DNA from: Pseudomonas sp. A34-9
GTDB taxonomy: Bacteria > Pseudomonadota > Gammaproteobacteria > Pseudomonadales > Pseudomonadaceae
Length of the DNA stretch: 64,000 nt
Direction of reading: 5' to 3'
NCBI RefSeq assembly: GCF_029543085.1
Contig: NZ_CP119967.1
Coordinates: forward strand, 4,366,501 to 4,430,500
In this document: positions 33,652-41,627 of the stretch, one piece after another
Position numbering within the stretch: position 1 is the stretch's first letter
Layout of the letters: every line of letters begins with the position of its first letter
Notes under the pieces: generated by a model
Told to the model about the DNA's origin: nothing
Seen by the model: the letters and a program-made list of their open reading frames with translations, nothing else
The model's database searches: none
Translations under genes and position numbers: made by a program

Positions 33652-33659
33652 TGCGTGCA

Positions 33660-33690
33660 CAACCGATCTGTACGCAGGTCGGTTGCTTTG
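33660..33690 (+). terminator. hairpin downstream of the EPS glycosidase
   Basis: CAACCGATCTG-TACG-CAGGTCGGTTG is an 11-base-pair stem with one wobble, followed by CTTTG. The U-run is short. It marks the end of the EPS locus before tal. Confidence 0.65.
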
Positions 33691-33853
33691 AACCTGTTGG
33701 CCGTTTTGGCATCGTATTCATCGATACCGTGCCCTACCTTTCAAACAATCGTTTTCAGGTTGTTGCCACAGGGGCCGTCGATACACGTACGCGCCCTTGA
33801 GTGGCTGTCAGCGCTCGGGTAATGTCGTCAAACCCACAGGACAGAGCACACAC

Positions 33854-34780
33854 ATGACTTCCAAGCTGGAACAACTCAAACAATTCACCACCGTCGTTGC
33901 CGACACCGGCGACTTCGAAGCGATCGCCCGAGTCAAACCGGTCGACGCCACCACCAACCCGTCCCTGCTGCTCAAAGCGGCGGCCATTCCGGCCTACGCC
34001 GAACTGCTGAACGCCTGCGTCAGCGACTGCAAGGGCGATGTCGGCCTGGCCAGCGACCGTTTCGGCGTCGCGGTCGGCCAGGAAATTCTCAAAGTCATCC
34101 CTGGGCGTATTTCCACCGAAGTGGATGCGCGCCTGTCGTTTGATAAAGATGCCGTGCTCAAACGCGCACATCGCCTGATCGAGCTGTACGACAAGGCCGG
34201 CATTGGCCGTGATCGCGTACTGATCAAGATCGCCTCGACCTGGGAAGGCATCCGCGCCGCCGAAGTGCTGGAAAAGGAAGGCATCCAGACCAACCTGACC
34301 CTGCTGTTCTCCTTCGCTCAGGCCGCCGCGTGCGCTGACGCGGGTGTGTTCCTGATTTCGCCATTCGTGGGCCGCATTTACGACTGGTACAAGAAAGCCA
34401 ACGGCAACGACTACACCGGCGCCGATGATCCGGGCGTACAGTCGGTCACGCGCATCTACAACTACTACAAGGCCAATGACTACAAGACCGTGGTCATGGG
34501 CGCGAGCTTCCGCAACCTCAACCAGATCGAGCAACTGGCAGGCTGCGACCGTCTGACCATCAGCCCGGACCTGATCGACAAACTGGCGGCCGACACCGGC
34601 AAGCTGGAGCGTAAACTGGCCCCGGGCAACGCCGGTGAAGCCCGTCTGAGCCTCAACGAAGCGCAGTTCCGCTGGTTGTCGAACGAAGACGCGATGGCCA
34701 CCGAGAAACTGGCTGAGGGCATTCGTCAGTTTGCTCGCGACCAGGAGAAGCTTGAGGCGCTGTTGCAGGCCAAGCTGTGA
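33854..34780 (+). CDS. tal: transaldolase
   Basis: A 308-residue pentose-phosphate enzyme that moves a dihydroxyacetone unit between sugar phosphates. It is class-I TalB type: [13 protein letters not shown] near the start, the Schiff-base Lys in [16 protein letters not shown] (about residue 132), [19 protein letters not shown] and the [12 protein letters not shown] segment. ATG 33854 matches family length; the ribosome-binding site is weak. In P. aeruginosa tal is next to dusA; here 25 kb separate them. A strong terminator follows. Confidence 0.96.
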   Translation: MTSKLEQLKQFTTVVADTGDFEAIARVKPVDATTNPSLLLKAAAIPAYAELLNACVSDCKGDVGLASDRFGVAVGQEILKVIPGRISTEVDARLSFDKDAVLKRAHRLIELYDKAGIGRDRVLIKIASTWEGIRAAEVLEKEGIQTNLTLLFSFAQAAACADAGVFLISPFVGRIYDWYKKANGNDYTGADDPGVQSVTRIYNYYKANDYKTVVMGASFRNLNQIEQLAGCDRLTISPDLIDKLAADTGKLERKLAPGNAGEARLSLNEAQFRWLSNEDAMATEKLAEGIRQFARDQEKLEALLQAKL

Positions 34781-34800
34781 TTTGAGTTGGTGAAATGCAA

Positions 34801-34834
34801 AAAGGGCGAACCTTGGCGGGTTCGCCCTTTTTTG
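34801..34834 (+). terminator. intrinsic terminator of tal
   Basis: GGGCGAACC/GGTTCGCCC stem followed by TTTTTT, about 20 bases after the tal stop codon. Confidence 0.92.
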
Positions 34835-34867
34835 TGGGTGCTGAATAATTCCAGTGTTCTTGCGAGA

Positions 34868-34963
34868 GCTATCGCGAGCAGGCTCACTCCTACAGGGATC
34901 TGTGGTCTGATCGCGATGATGTGTCGAATGAAGAACCCTGTCGGAGTGAGCCTACTCGCGATA
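34868..34963. repeat. REP doublet between tal and rssC
   Basis: AGCTATCGCGAGCAGGCTCACTCCTACAGGG and the inverted CCCTGTCGGAGTGAGCCTACTCGCGATAG; the GTGAGCC arm variant seen again at 60551. Confidence 0.88.
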
Positions 34964-34995
34964 GGGCCAGCCGGCCCTGCCCTCATCTCAAACCA

Positions 34996-35478
34996 TCAAT
35001 GCCGCTCAAGGGCATTGACCAGGTCATGGAACGCTTCACGATTGGAGTCGTTGAGGCCCATGAGAATCTTGTGCGCTTCGAGCACCTTGATCCGCACCAC
35101 TTCTTCCGACTGGTCCTGATCCGGCAGGTCGTCCAGGCACTCCGGGCATGGCACCGGGTGGTTGACGATATTGAACACCTGCTCAAAACCCATCGATTGC
35201 AGCAGACGGGTGATGTCTTCGTGGGTGGTGACGACGGTCGGCAACAGGCCGACCTTCTGCCGCGACAGGATCGACAGTTTGGCCAGCAGGCCCAACGTCG
35301 TACTGTCGATGCTGCGGGTTTCGGTCAAATCGATCACGATCGCGTTGAAATTCAGCGCGGTGAAGATTTTCTCAATAGTCGCATCCAACGCCGAACACAG
35401 GGTCAGGCGAACTTCACCGACGAACTTCAGGACGAAGGTGCCGTCCTGCTCGGCGAACTGGATTCTACCGGTACTCAT
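34996..35478 (-). CDS. rssC: STAS-domain anti-anti-sigma factor RssC
   Basis: A 160-residue protein with an N-terminal STAS domain. The phosphorylatable Ser/Thr region is TRSIDSTTLGLLAKL (about residue 59). The C-terminal extension contains a Cys pair (PCPEC) and an acidic helix. In Pseudomonas it pairs with RssB, a phosphatase that controls its phosphorylation state and, through partner switching, stress-sigma activity. Its ATG overlaps the rssB stop by one base (TAATG), so the two are coupled. The tal neighbour is as in PAO1 (PA2796-PA2798). Confidence 0.87.
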   Translation of the reverse strand: MSTGRIQFAEQDGTFVLKFVGEVRLTLCSALDATIEKIFTALNFNAIVIDLTETRSIDSTTLGLLAKLSILSRQKVGLLPTVVTTHEDITRLLQSMGFEQVFNIVNHPVPCPECLDDLPDQDQSEEVVRIKVLEAHKILMGLNDSNREAFHDLVNALERH

Positions 35479-36659
35479 TAAAGATTCCTGCTCAACACCA
35501 ACAGGGCGATATCATCCGGCATCTCCCCTAGCGTGGCCAATCCAAACACTTGCCGCAGACCATCCAGGCTGCCGCCCGCCGACTTCACCCGTTGAGGCAA
35601 AGCGGCTTCTTTTTCTTTGAGCGTAGGTTCTGGCAAAAGATCCAGAATGCCATCGGACATCAGCGTCAGGCTGAACGTCGGCGGCAGCTCAAGCACGTGA
35701 TCTTCGTAGGTGGCTTCATTGAAGAGGCCCACCGGCAAACCACGCCCTTCGAGATAACGAACACTGTCAGGCGTGTACAACACTGGCAACGGCAGATGGC
35801 CGCCGATGCTATAGGTCAACAAACCGGTCTCCTCGTCGATGACTCCACCGACCATTGTGACGTGTTTACCCAGCTTACAACTGATCAGCCCCCGGTTGAT
35901 ATGACCAAGGACTTCCGAAGGCTTGAATTCCGGCAAGGTGCCGTTGCGCTTGGATTCGAACAGCAAGCGCGTGGTCATGAACTTCAGCAGTACGGTGACA
36001 AACGCTGAAGAGGCGCCATGACCGGAGACATCGGCCAGGTAAAACGCGACCCGGCGCTCGTCGACACGGAAATAGTCGACAAAATCACCCGACAGGTACA
36101 ACGACGGGATGATCTGATGAGCAAACTTGAACTCGTCAATGCTCCACGGGCTTTCCGGCAGCATGTTCATCTGCACCTGGCGACCGGCGTTCTGGTCTTC
36201 CTGGAGCAGGTTCAGGCTGGCCTCGAGCTCGCGGTTGGCCTTTTCCAGCTTTTCGCGGTAACGCTGGTTTTCCAGCAGCAGACGCGCGCGATCCAGGGCC
36301 CGGCGCACAGAGTGCTCGAGCACAGCCAGATCTTCGAGAGGCTTGATCAGGTAGTCCGCCGCTCCCAGGCGCAGGGCCTCGACCGCGTCGTTCATCACGC
36401 CGGCACCCGAGACCACGATCACCGGCGTTTGCGGTGACAGCTCGGTGACCTGACGGATCAATTCGAGACCGCCCATCTGCGGCATGCGCAGATCGCAGAT
36501 GACCAAGTCGGGCGTGTCTTGCTCGAATACCTGAAGACCCTGTTGGCCGTTGCTGGCCTGCAGGACGCTGAAACCACTGTCTTCCAAATAGGCCGCGAGG
36601 CTCGCGCGCACTACTTCGTCATCATCGATTATCAGCAGCGTGGCACTGGTTTTTGGCAT
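35478..36659 (-). CDS. rssB: response regulator with PP2C phosphatase domain, RssB
   Basis: A 393-residue response regulator. The receiver (1-125) has LLIIDDDEVV, the phosphoacceptor Asp in LVICDLRMP, VVSGAG and the Lys in LIKPLE. A coiled-coil linker follows (about 130-170), then a SpoIIE/PP2C phosphatase domain with SGDFVDYF, LADVSGHGASSA, MSDGILD and PDDIALLVL, so the metal ligands are intact. It should dephosphorylate RssC in response to a histidine kinase located elsewhere. ATG 36659 is chosen because the 62 upstream residues in frame have no domain. Confidence in the gene name comes from synteny. Confidence 0.9.
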   Translation of the reverse strand: MPKTSATLLIIDDDEVVRASLAAYLEDSGFSVLQASNGQQGLQVFEQDTPDLVICDLRMPQMGGLELIRQVTELSPQTPVIVVSGAGVMNDAVEALRLGAADYLIKPLEDLAVLEHSVRRALDRARLLLENQRYREKLEKANRELEASLNLLQEDQNAGRQVQMNMLPESPWSIDEFKFAHQIIPSLYLSGDFVDYFRVDERRVAFYLADVSGHGASSAFVTVLLKFMTTRLLFESKRNGTLPEFKPSEVLGHINRGLISCKLGKHVTMVGGVIDEETGLLTYSIGGHLPLPVLYTPDSVRYLEGRGLPVGLFNEATYEDHVLELPPTFSLTLMSDGILDLLPEPTLKEKEAALPQRVKSAGGSLDGLRQVFGLATLGEMPDDIALLVLSRNL

Positions 36660-36934
36660 GTGGGCAAACGGCGCCAGAATTAGGTTGGCGTAGCTGGCGA
36701 GGCATTTGGCCCTGCGCAGACTACTGGATTCGCTTTCTAGCCTCTCTGCTGCACCGCTTTCGAGCATTGGCTCCAAACGCGGTGACACCAGAGGTGCCCT
36801 TCTAAGGCGCAGACGGTACTCCCATCCGCAGAGCGTTTCAAGCATGCGCCGATGGTCGCTTGACGACTTTACTTGTCAAATCACCGAGAGTTATAAGAAC
36901 AGCTCAAACCGTAACCCAATGGAAGGACGAACCT

Positions 36935-37234
36935 ATGAGTCAAACCGGTCGGGACTACAGCGAAAAGCGCGATTTTATCCGCATGCGGGTCGATGCCGAT
37001 GTCGTGTTGATTCATGAAGGCGATCAAATTTCAGCGGTGTGCATCGACCTCTCCAGCAGTGGCATGCAGGTCGAGGCGCCCCGCCAGTTTACGGTTGGCG
37101 ACCGTTTGAGCGTGCGTATCGACTCCGACCACGCCGCGCTCAGCGGCCTTGAAGCGGAAACCGAGGTGGTCTGGGTCAAGGCACAGGATAGCCAGAGTCA
37201 GCGACTGGGCCTGACCATCCTGAAGATGAAATAG
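36935..37234 (+). CDS. PilZ-domain c-di-GMP receptor
   Basis: A 99-residue single-domain PilZ protein. Both c-di-GMP contact motifs are present: RDFIR (RxxxR) near the N-terminus and DLSSSGM (DxSxxG). It would act as a small soluble c-di-GMP effector. ATG 36935 has AAGGA upstream; the 25-residue longer frame is unsupported. It is divergent from rssB and followed by a bidirectional terminator shared with mlaA. This position matches PA2799. Confidence 0.92.
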   Translation: MSQTGRDYSEKRDFIRMRVDADVVLIHEGDQISAVCIDLSSSGMQVEAPRQFTVGDRLSVRIDSDHAALSGLEAETEVVWVKAQDSQSQRLGLTILKMK

Positions 37235-37242
37235 CTGCACAC

Positions 37243-37275
37243 AAAAAAGGCGACCCTGAGGTCGCCTTTCTTTTT
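37243..37275. terminator. bidirectional terminator between pilZ and mlaA
   Basis: AAAAAAGGCGACC-CTGA-GGTCGCCTTTCTTTTT: a stem with an A-tract on one side and a T-tract on the other, serving two convergent genes. Confidence 0.92.
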
Positions 37276-37286
37276 ACCGGTCGAGA

Positions 37287-37976
37287 TTAAAAATCGTCTT
37301 CGACCTGGCCGTCCTTCACCTTGAACTCGCGGTTCTGCAAGTAAGCGTTGCGGATGAAGGTGTACTTGTCACCGCTGATCAGCTTCTCGCTCGACAGCAG
37401 GCTGGCGCGGGTGTCGACGATGTTCAGACCGAAGATCGAGTTACGCACCGGCACATCGTTGATGTAGTGGTACATGCCAGTGTAGCTGTCGACGTATTTC
37501 GACGGTGCATCACGCAGTGTGCTTGGGCCCAACAGCGGCAGCATCACATACGGACCGCTGCCCACGCCCCAGTAACCGAGAGTCTGACCGAAGTCTTCAT
37601 CGCTGCGGTTCAGGCCCATTTTGGTGCCGACGTCGAAGAAGCCGAGCAGACCGAAAGTGGTGTTGAAGATCAGGCGCGCCGTGTCGACGCCAGCGGCCGC
37701 CGGTTTGGCCTGCAGGATGTTGTTGGCAAGGTTGGTGACGTCACCGACGTTGCGGAACATGTTATGGATGCCGTCTTCGAGGAACTGCGGCGTGACAAAC
37801 TCATAGCCCTGCGCCAGAGGCTTCAGCGCGTAGGTGTCGACGAAGTCGTTGAACTGGAAGATTGGACGGTTGACGCTTTCCCAAGGGTCTTCTTCCGTTG
37901 CGGCCTGAGTGGCGAACGGAGCCAGCAACAGGCTGGCACATACACTTAGCTGAGCGAGCGAATTGCTCCAGCGCAT
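37287..37976 (-). CDS. mlaA: MlaA/VacJ outer-membrane lipid-asymmetry protein
   Basis: A 229-residue MlaA-family protein that removes misplaced phospholipids from the outer leaflet of the outer membrane for return by the Mla system. Family motifs are DPWESVNRPIFQFND, LKPLAQGYEFVTP and GYWGVGSGPYVMLPLLGPSTLRD. The signal peptide ends at ATQA, and no lipobox Cys follows, so this version seems not to be a lipoprotein, unlike E. coli MlaA. AAGGAG precedes ATG 37976. No mlaBCDEF genes are nearby. Confidence 0.92.
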   Translation of the reverse strand: MRWSNSLAQLSVCASLLLAPFATQAATEEDPWESVNRPIFQFNDFVDTYALKPLAQGYEFVTPQFLEDGIHNMFRNVGDVTNLANNILQAKPAAAGVDTARLIFNTTFGLLGFFDVGTKMGLNRSDEDFGQTLGYWGVGSGPYVMLPLLGPSTLRDAPSKYVDSYTGMYHYINDVPVRNSIFGLNIVDTRASLLSSEKLISGDKYTFIRNAYLQNREFKVKDGQVEDDF

Positions 37977-38175
37977 AGAAAAACTCCTTGGAATGGTACT
38001 GTCGCGGACCTCGGGGCCCGGCTATTCAGGTCGCTAGTATAAGCGCAAAAGCCCGTTTGGACAGTGTGCGCAATGCAGCAGTCCGTAGGACGCTTCCCGG
38101 CGTCGCCCTTCACACTGCTGTCATCCAACTGTCACTGATACGCCCTAGCCTGATCGTTATTTCAGGGACGTTGCC

Positions 38176-38796
38176 ATGACACACGCCGAAACCTTGCCCG
38201 TCGCCGCGCCCAGACTGACCGCTTTACTGTTTGGACTCAGCGGTTGCCTGGTGGATTTCGGTGCCCGCGCCCGCCAACAAGCCATCGCCCTGCCTGAATA
38301 CGCTGAAGCTACGCCGGGCGCATTCGACAGTTTGCACAGTTTGCAGCGCCAGCAGATTCCCTGTGTCTGGCTAGATGAACTGCCCCCCGCCCTCGCCCGG
38401 TCCTTGTCGGCCTCCCTGCCGACGTGGATCAAACCTGCGCAACATTCGGCAACAATCAATCCATGGCCTGCGCCGAACGCTTGCTGGCAGGCCCTGATGG
38501 ACCTGAACGTCAGCAGTCTGGACGGTTGCGTATTGGTCAGCGGTGAGCCGCGCTTGCTGCAAGCGGGCCTTAACGCTGGGTTGTGGACGATCGGTCTCGC
38601 CTCCTGCGGCTCGCTGTGCGGCCTGGCACCGGGCGAATGGCAAGCGCTGAGCCAGAAAGAGCGCGAACAACTGCGTGGCAAGGCGACGATGCAGTTATTC
38701 GGCCTCGGCGTGCATTCGGTCATCGATCATTTGGGCGAACTCGACACCTGCCTGGCCGACATCAGCCTGCGCCGTCTCAAAGGCGAAAAGCCCTGA
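38176..38796 (+). CDS. HAD-fold phosphonatase homologue lacking catalytic aspartates
   Basis: A 206-residue protein related to phosphonoacetaldehyde hydrolase-like HAD proteins (PA2803 position). HAD motif I, normally DxDGTLVD, reads GLSGCLVDFG, so both the nucleophile and acid/base Asp are replaced. The rest of the fold is recognisable: NVSSLDGCVLVSGEPRLLQAGLNAGLWTIGL matches the HAD region that recognises phosphorylation and the cofactor-like segment. It is therefore likely a pseudoenzyme with a binding or regulatory role. AGGGA lies before ATG 38176. Confidence 0.75.
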   Translation: MTHAETLPVAAPRLTALLFGLSGCLVDFGARARQQAIALPEYAEATPGAFDSLHSLQRQQIPCVWLDELPPALARSLSASLPTWIKPAQHSATINPWPAPNACWQALMDLNVSSLDGCVLVSGEPRLLQAGLNAGLWTIGLASCGSLCGLAPGEWQALSQKEREQLRGKATMQLFGLGVHSVIDHLGELDTCLADISLRRLKGEKP

Positions 38797-38904
38797 CCGG
38801 GATCATGCAGGTTTGCCGGGAGTGGATTAATCTAAAGGTCAGCCATAGACCTTTGGCGCGCGGCTGCGGTCAATGCCAGTGCCTATTGATAAAAGGAAAA
38901 CACC

Positions 38905-39168
38905 ATGCCCGCCCAAGAACTGCAAAAACAGCTCGATACCCTGCGCGAGCAGCTGGAGCAGAATCCGCCACTGTCGGAAGCCGAGCGTGAGGATTTGCAT
39001 GCGCTGATGGCGCAGATTGAATCCGAAATCAAACTGGAAAGTGCCACGCAAGACGCCAGCATCGCCGACGGCGTCAATCTGGCGGTTGATCGCTTCGAAC
39101 TTGAACACCCGGCCATCGCCGGCACCCTGCGCAACATCGTCAATGCGCTGGGGAGCATGGGGATCTGA
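38905..39168 (+). CDS. DUF4404 family small protein
   Basis: An 87-residue, mostly helical acidic protein of DUF4404, with LQKQLDTLREQLEQNPPLSEAERE and DRFELEHPAIAGTLRNIVNALGSMGI. Function unknown; no signal peptide. AAAGGA is six bases before ATG 38905. It stands alone, followed by a strong terminator; the neighbours are the same as in PAO1. Confidence 0.88.
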   Translation: MPAQELQKQLDTLREQLEQNPPLSEAEREDLHALMAQIESEIKLESATQDASIADGVNLAVDRFELEHPAIAGTLRNIVNALGSMGI

Positions 39169-39182
39169 TTCCCCGCCCTACG

Positions 39183-39214
39183 AAAAAGCCCTGCCATCAC
39201 TGGCAGGGCTTTTT
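39183..39214. terminator. bidirectional intrinsic terminator after DUF4404 gene
   Basis: AAAAAGCCCTGCCA-TCAC-TGGCAGGGCTTTTT: a 14-base perfect inverted repeat with A- and T-tracts. Confidence 0.95.
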
Positions 39215-39242
39215 CATTTCTACTGCTTGAAACACCGTCTCC

Positions 39243-39332
39243 TGTGGGAGCGAGCCTGCTCGCGAGGGCGTCGTGTCAGTCGACATCATCGCTGAATGAC
39301 ACACCGCATTCGCGAGCAGGCTCGCTCCCACA
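39243..39332. repeat. REP doublet between DUF4404 gene and queF
   Basis: TGTGGGAGCGAGCCTGCTCGCGA at 39243 and the inverted copy ending 39332, in a gap between convergent genes. Confidence 0.9.
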
Positions 39333-39356
39333 TTGGATATCGCACATTCCGGGTCT

Positions 39357-40187
39357 TTATTGACGCACGAGGCGGTGATTCGGCAGCTGTACGCTTTCGG
39401 TGCTGCGATACGGGTTGATGTCCAGACCGCCGCGACGCACGTAACGTGCAAATACGGTCAGCTTCTCAGGTTTCAGAAGGCGCTGCAGATCAAGAAAAAT
39501 CCGCTCCACACACTGCTCATGGAAGTCCGAGTGCTGACGGAAGCTGACGATGTATTCCAGCAAACTCGCATGATCCAGCGCCGAGCCACGATATTCCACC
39601 ACCACTGTGCCCCAGTCCGGCTGACTGGTCACCGGGCAGTTGGATTTGAGCAGATGGCTGTGCACCGTCTCTTCGACGATCCGCGAATCATCGCAACGCA
39701 GCAGTTCCGGGCGTGGATGCTCATAGTTGCTGACACTGATATCCAGATCATCAATGCAAACGCCCGGCAAAGCCACGACACCTTCCGCCTCAACGTCCTT
39801 CAGGCTGCGAACCCGCACACCCACCGGTTTGCCGGCGGCGGCCGACAAATCCTTGACCAGCGTCGCTTCAAGCGTCGCGATGTCGGCAAACGCCGTCTGG
39901 TTCAACGAGTTGAGGTACAACTTGAACGACTTCGATTCGATGATATTCGGTGAATCCGCCGGGATGCTGAACTCGCCGATCGCCACCACTGGCTTGCCGG
40001 ATGGCAACAGCCACGACAGCTCGAAGCAATTCCAGAAATCCACACCTTTATACGGCAGGGTTTCGGCGGTCAGGCCCAGCTCGGCCCATTTCGCAGTGCG
40101 CGGAATCGGGAACAGCAGGGACGGCGTGTACGTGGCGATGTATTCGCTGGATTTGCCCAGCGGCGAGTGTTCGGCTGCGGGATGCAT
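39357..40187 (-). CDS. queF: NADPH-dependent 7-cyano-7-deazaguanine reductase
   Basis: A 276-residue long-form QueF that reduces preQ0 to preQ1 in queuosine tRNA modification. The QueF signature is [11 protein letters not shown], the nucleophilic Cys is in [15 protein letters not shown], and the second T-fold half ends with [13 protein letters not shown]. Length matches the tandem T-fold subtype of E. coli. Its start is followed closely upstream by the cupredoxin gene on the same strand, 61 bases away. Confidence 0.96.
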   Translation of the reverse strand: MHPAAEHSPLGKSSEYIATYTPSLLFPIPRTAKWAELGLTAETLPYKGVDFWNCFELSWLLPSGKPVVAIGEFSIPADSPNIIESKSFKLYLNSLNQTAFADIATLEATLVKDLSAAAGKPVGVRVRSLKDVEAEGVVALPGVCIDDLDISVSNYEHPRPELLRCDDSRIVEETVHSHLLKSNCPVTSQPDWGTVVVEYRGSALDHASLLEYIVSFRQHSDFHEQCVERIFLDLQRLLKPEKLTVFARYVRRGGLDINPYRSTESVQLPNHRLVRQ

Positions 40188-40248
40188 GGCGGAAACCTGA
40201 CTGAAGAATCAGCGGATTCTACCAGCCTTTGCCCGCGCCTTTGAGTGC

Positions 40249-40782
40249 TTACTGACTGACAGTCAGTTTGCCGACCATGCCGGCCTGATAATGCCCGGGA
40301 ATATTGCAGGCAAACTCCAGGCTGGTGGCTTTGCTGAAGGTCCAGGTCAGCTCAGCGGTTTTGCCCGGTTCGACCAGCACGCTGTTCGGGTCATCATGCT
40401 GCATGCCATGGCCCATCGCCGCGTGATCCATGCCGGCCATATCGTGGGACATTTCCTTCATGCCGGTAGGCGTAAGCATGCCGCTTTGCTGCATCTGCAA
40501 CATTTCCTGCTGGTGCTTGGCATGCATCGCTGCGTCACCGAGGTTGAATTCATGCAACAGCTGGCCTTTATTCACCAGCACAAAACGAACGGTCTCACCG
40601 GCCTTGATCTGAATGGCCTTCGGATCAAAGGACATATCACCCATCACCACTTCGATGCTGCGCGTGGCCTTGGCGGCAGGCGCTGGCTGGCCGAAGTCGT
40701 AAGTGTGTGTCGGCGCGGCCCACACTGGCGAACTCAGCGCCAGCAGACAGGCGGCCAACGTCAGGGATTGGCGTAAAAACAT
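40249..40782 (-). CDS. periplasmic cupredoxin copper protein
   Basis: A 177-residue exported protein. A signal peptide ends near PVWA, and the plastocyanin-like domain has VVMGDMSFDPKAIQIKAGETV and copper ligands His in LLHEFNL and Cys/His/Met in ACNIPGHYQAGM. An internal Met/His-rich insert (GMKEMSHDMAGMDHAAMGHGM) suits extra copper binding. GGAGA precedes ATG 40782. It is divergent from copRS with a shared regulatory gap, so copper-dependent control is likely. Confidence 0.92.
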   Translation of the reverse strand: MFLRQSLTLAACLLALSSPVWAAPTHTYDFGQPAPAAKATRSIEVVMGDMSFDPKAIQIKAGETVRFVLVNKGQLLHEFNLGDAAMHAKHQQEMLQMQQSGMLTPTGMKEMSHDMAGMDHAAMGHGMQHDDPNSVLVEPGKTAELTWTFSKATSLEFACNIPGHYQAGMVGKLTVSQ

Positions 40783-40848
40783 GGTCGTTCTCCAACAAGA
40801 TAAGGTTCAGCCTGTGGGAAACTTTAGCCGGCCTGCGCTGGCATCTAG

Positions 40849-40875
40849 CTGACAGGCAGATTACAACTTTGTCAG
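40849..40875. promoter_or_regulatory. inverted repeat CTGACA-N15-TGTCAG, candidate CopR site
   Basis: CTGACA at 40849-40854 and TGTCAG at 40870-40875, with ATTACAA between them, lie in the divergent gap between the cupredoxin and copR genes. Symmetry and position make it a likely copper-responsive operator; the exact CopR consensus was not tested. Confidence 0.4.
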
Positions 40876-40946
40876 GTTGGCGCTTGTCGCGTGCTCTCAA
40901 GGTATAAAGCTTTCGTTTCTACACCCCGAACAAACCCGAGTCGCCC

Positions 40947-41627
40947 ATGAAACTGTTGATCGTCGAAGACCAAGCAAAAACCGGCCAATACTTGCGCCAG
41001 GGCCTGACCGAGGCCGGGTTCAACACGGAACTGGTGGCCGACGGCAACAGCGGTCAGCAACTGGCATTGAGCGGTGATTACGCGTTGTTGATTCTCGACG
41101 TGATGCTGCCCGGGCGCAGTGGCTGGCAGATCCTGCAAGCGGTGCGCAGCGCCGGGCTGGATACGCCGGTACTTTTTCTCACGGCCAAAGATGCCGTAGA
41201 GGACAGGGTTCATGGCCTCGAACTGGGCGCTGACGATTATCTGGTCAAACCCTTCGCCTTCTCCGAGCTGCTGGCGCGGGTGCGTAGCCTGTTACGTCGC
41301 GGCAGCGCTACGCCGCAGGAAACCAGCCTGCAACTGGCCGATTTGCGCCTGGATCTGATTCGTCGCCGCGTCGAACGCGGCGGCCAGCGTATCGACCTGA
41401 CGGCCAAGGAATTTGCGCTATTGGAAATGCTCCTGCGTCGCCAAGGCGAGGTGCTGCCAAAGTCGCTGATCGCCTCACAGGTCTGGGACATGAATTTCGA
41501 CAGCGACACCAATGTCATTGAAGTAGCGATCCGCCGTTTGCGTCTGAAAATCGATGACGAATTCCCCAACAAACTGATCCACACCGTGCGCGGCATGGGT
41601 TACGTGCTCGAAGAGCGTTTCGCCTGA
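40947..41627 (+). CDS. copR: copper-responsive response regulator CopR
   Basis: A 226-residue OmpR-type regulator of heavy-metal two-component systems. The receiver has [14 protein letters not shown] (acidic pocket), phosphoacceptor Asp in [16 protein letters not shown] and the Lys in LVKPFAF. The DNA-binding domain has [14 protein letters not shown] and [15 protein letters not shown] with the wing [12 protein letters not shown]. Its stop overlaps the copS start (TGATG). Metal assignment rests on the divergent cupredoxin gene and PAO1 synteny (PA2809/2810). Confidence 0.93.
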   Translation: MKLLIVEDQAKTGQYLRQGLTEAGFNTELVADGNSGQQLALSGDYALLILDVMLPGRSGWQILQAVRSAGLDTPVLFLTAKDAVEDRVHGLELGADDYLVKPFAFSELLARVRSLLRRGSATPQETSLQLADLRLDLIRRRVERGGQRIDLTAKEFALLEMLLRRQGEVLPKSLIASQVWDMNFDSDTNVIEVAIRRLRLKIDDEFPNKLIHTVRGMGYVLEERFA

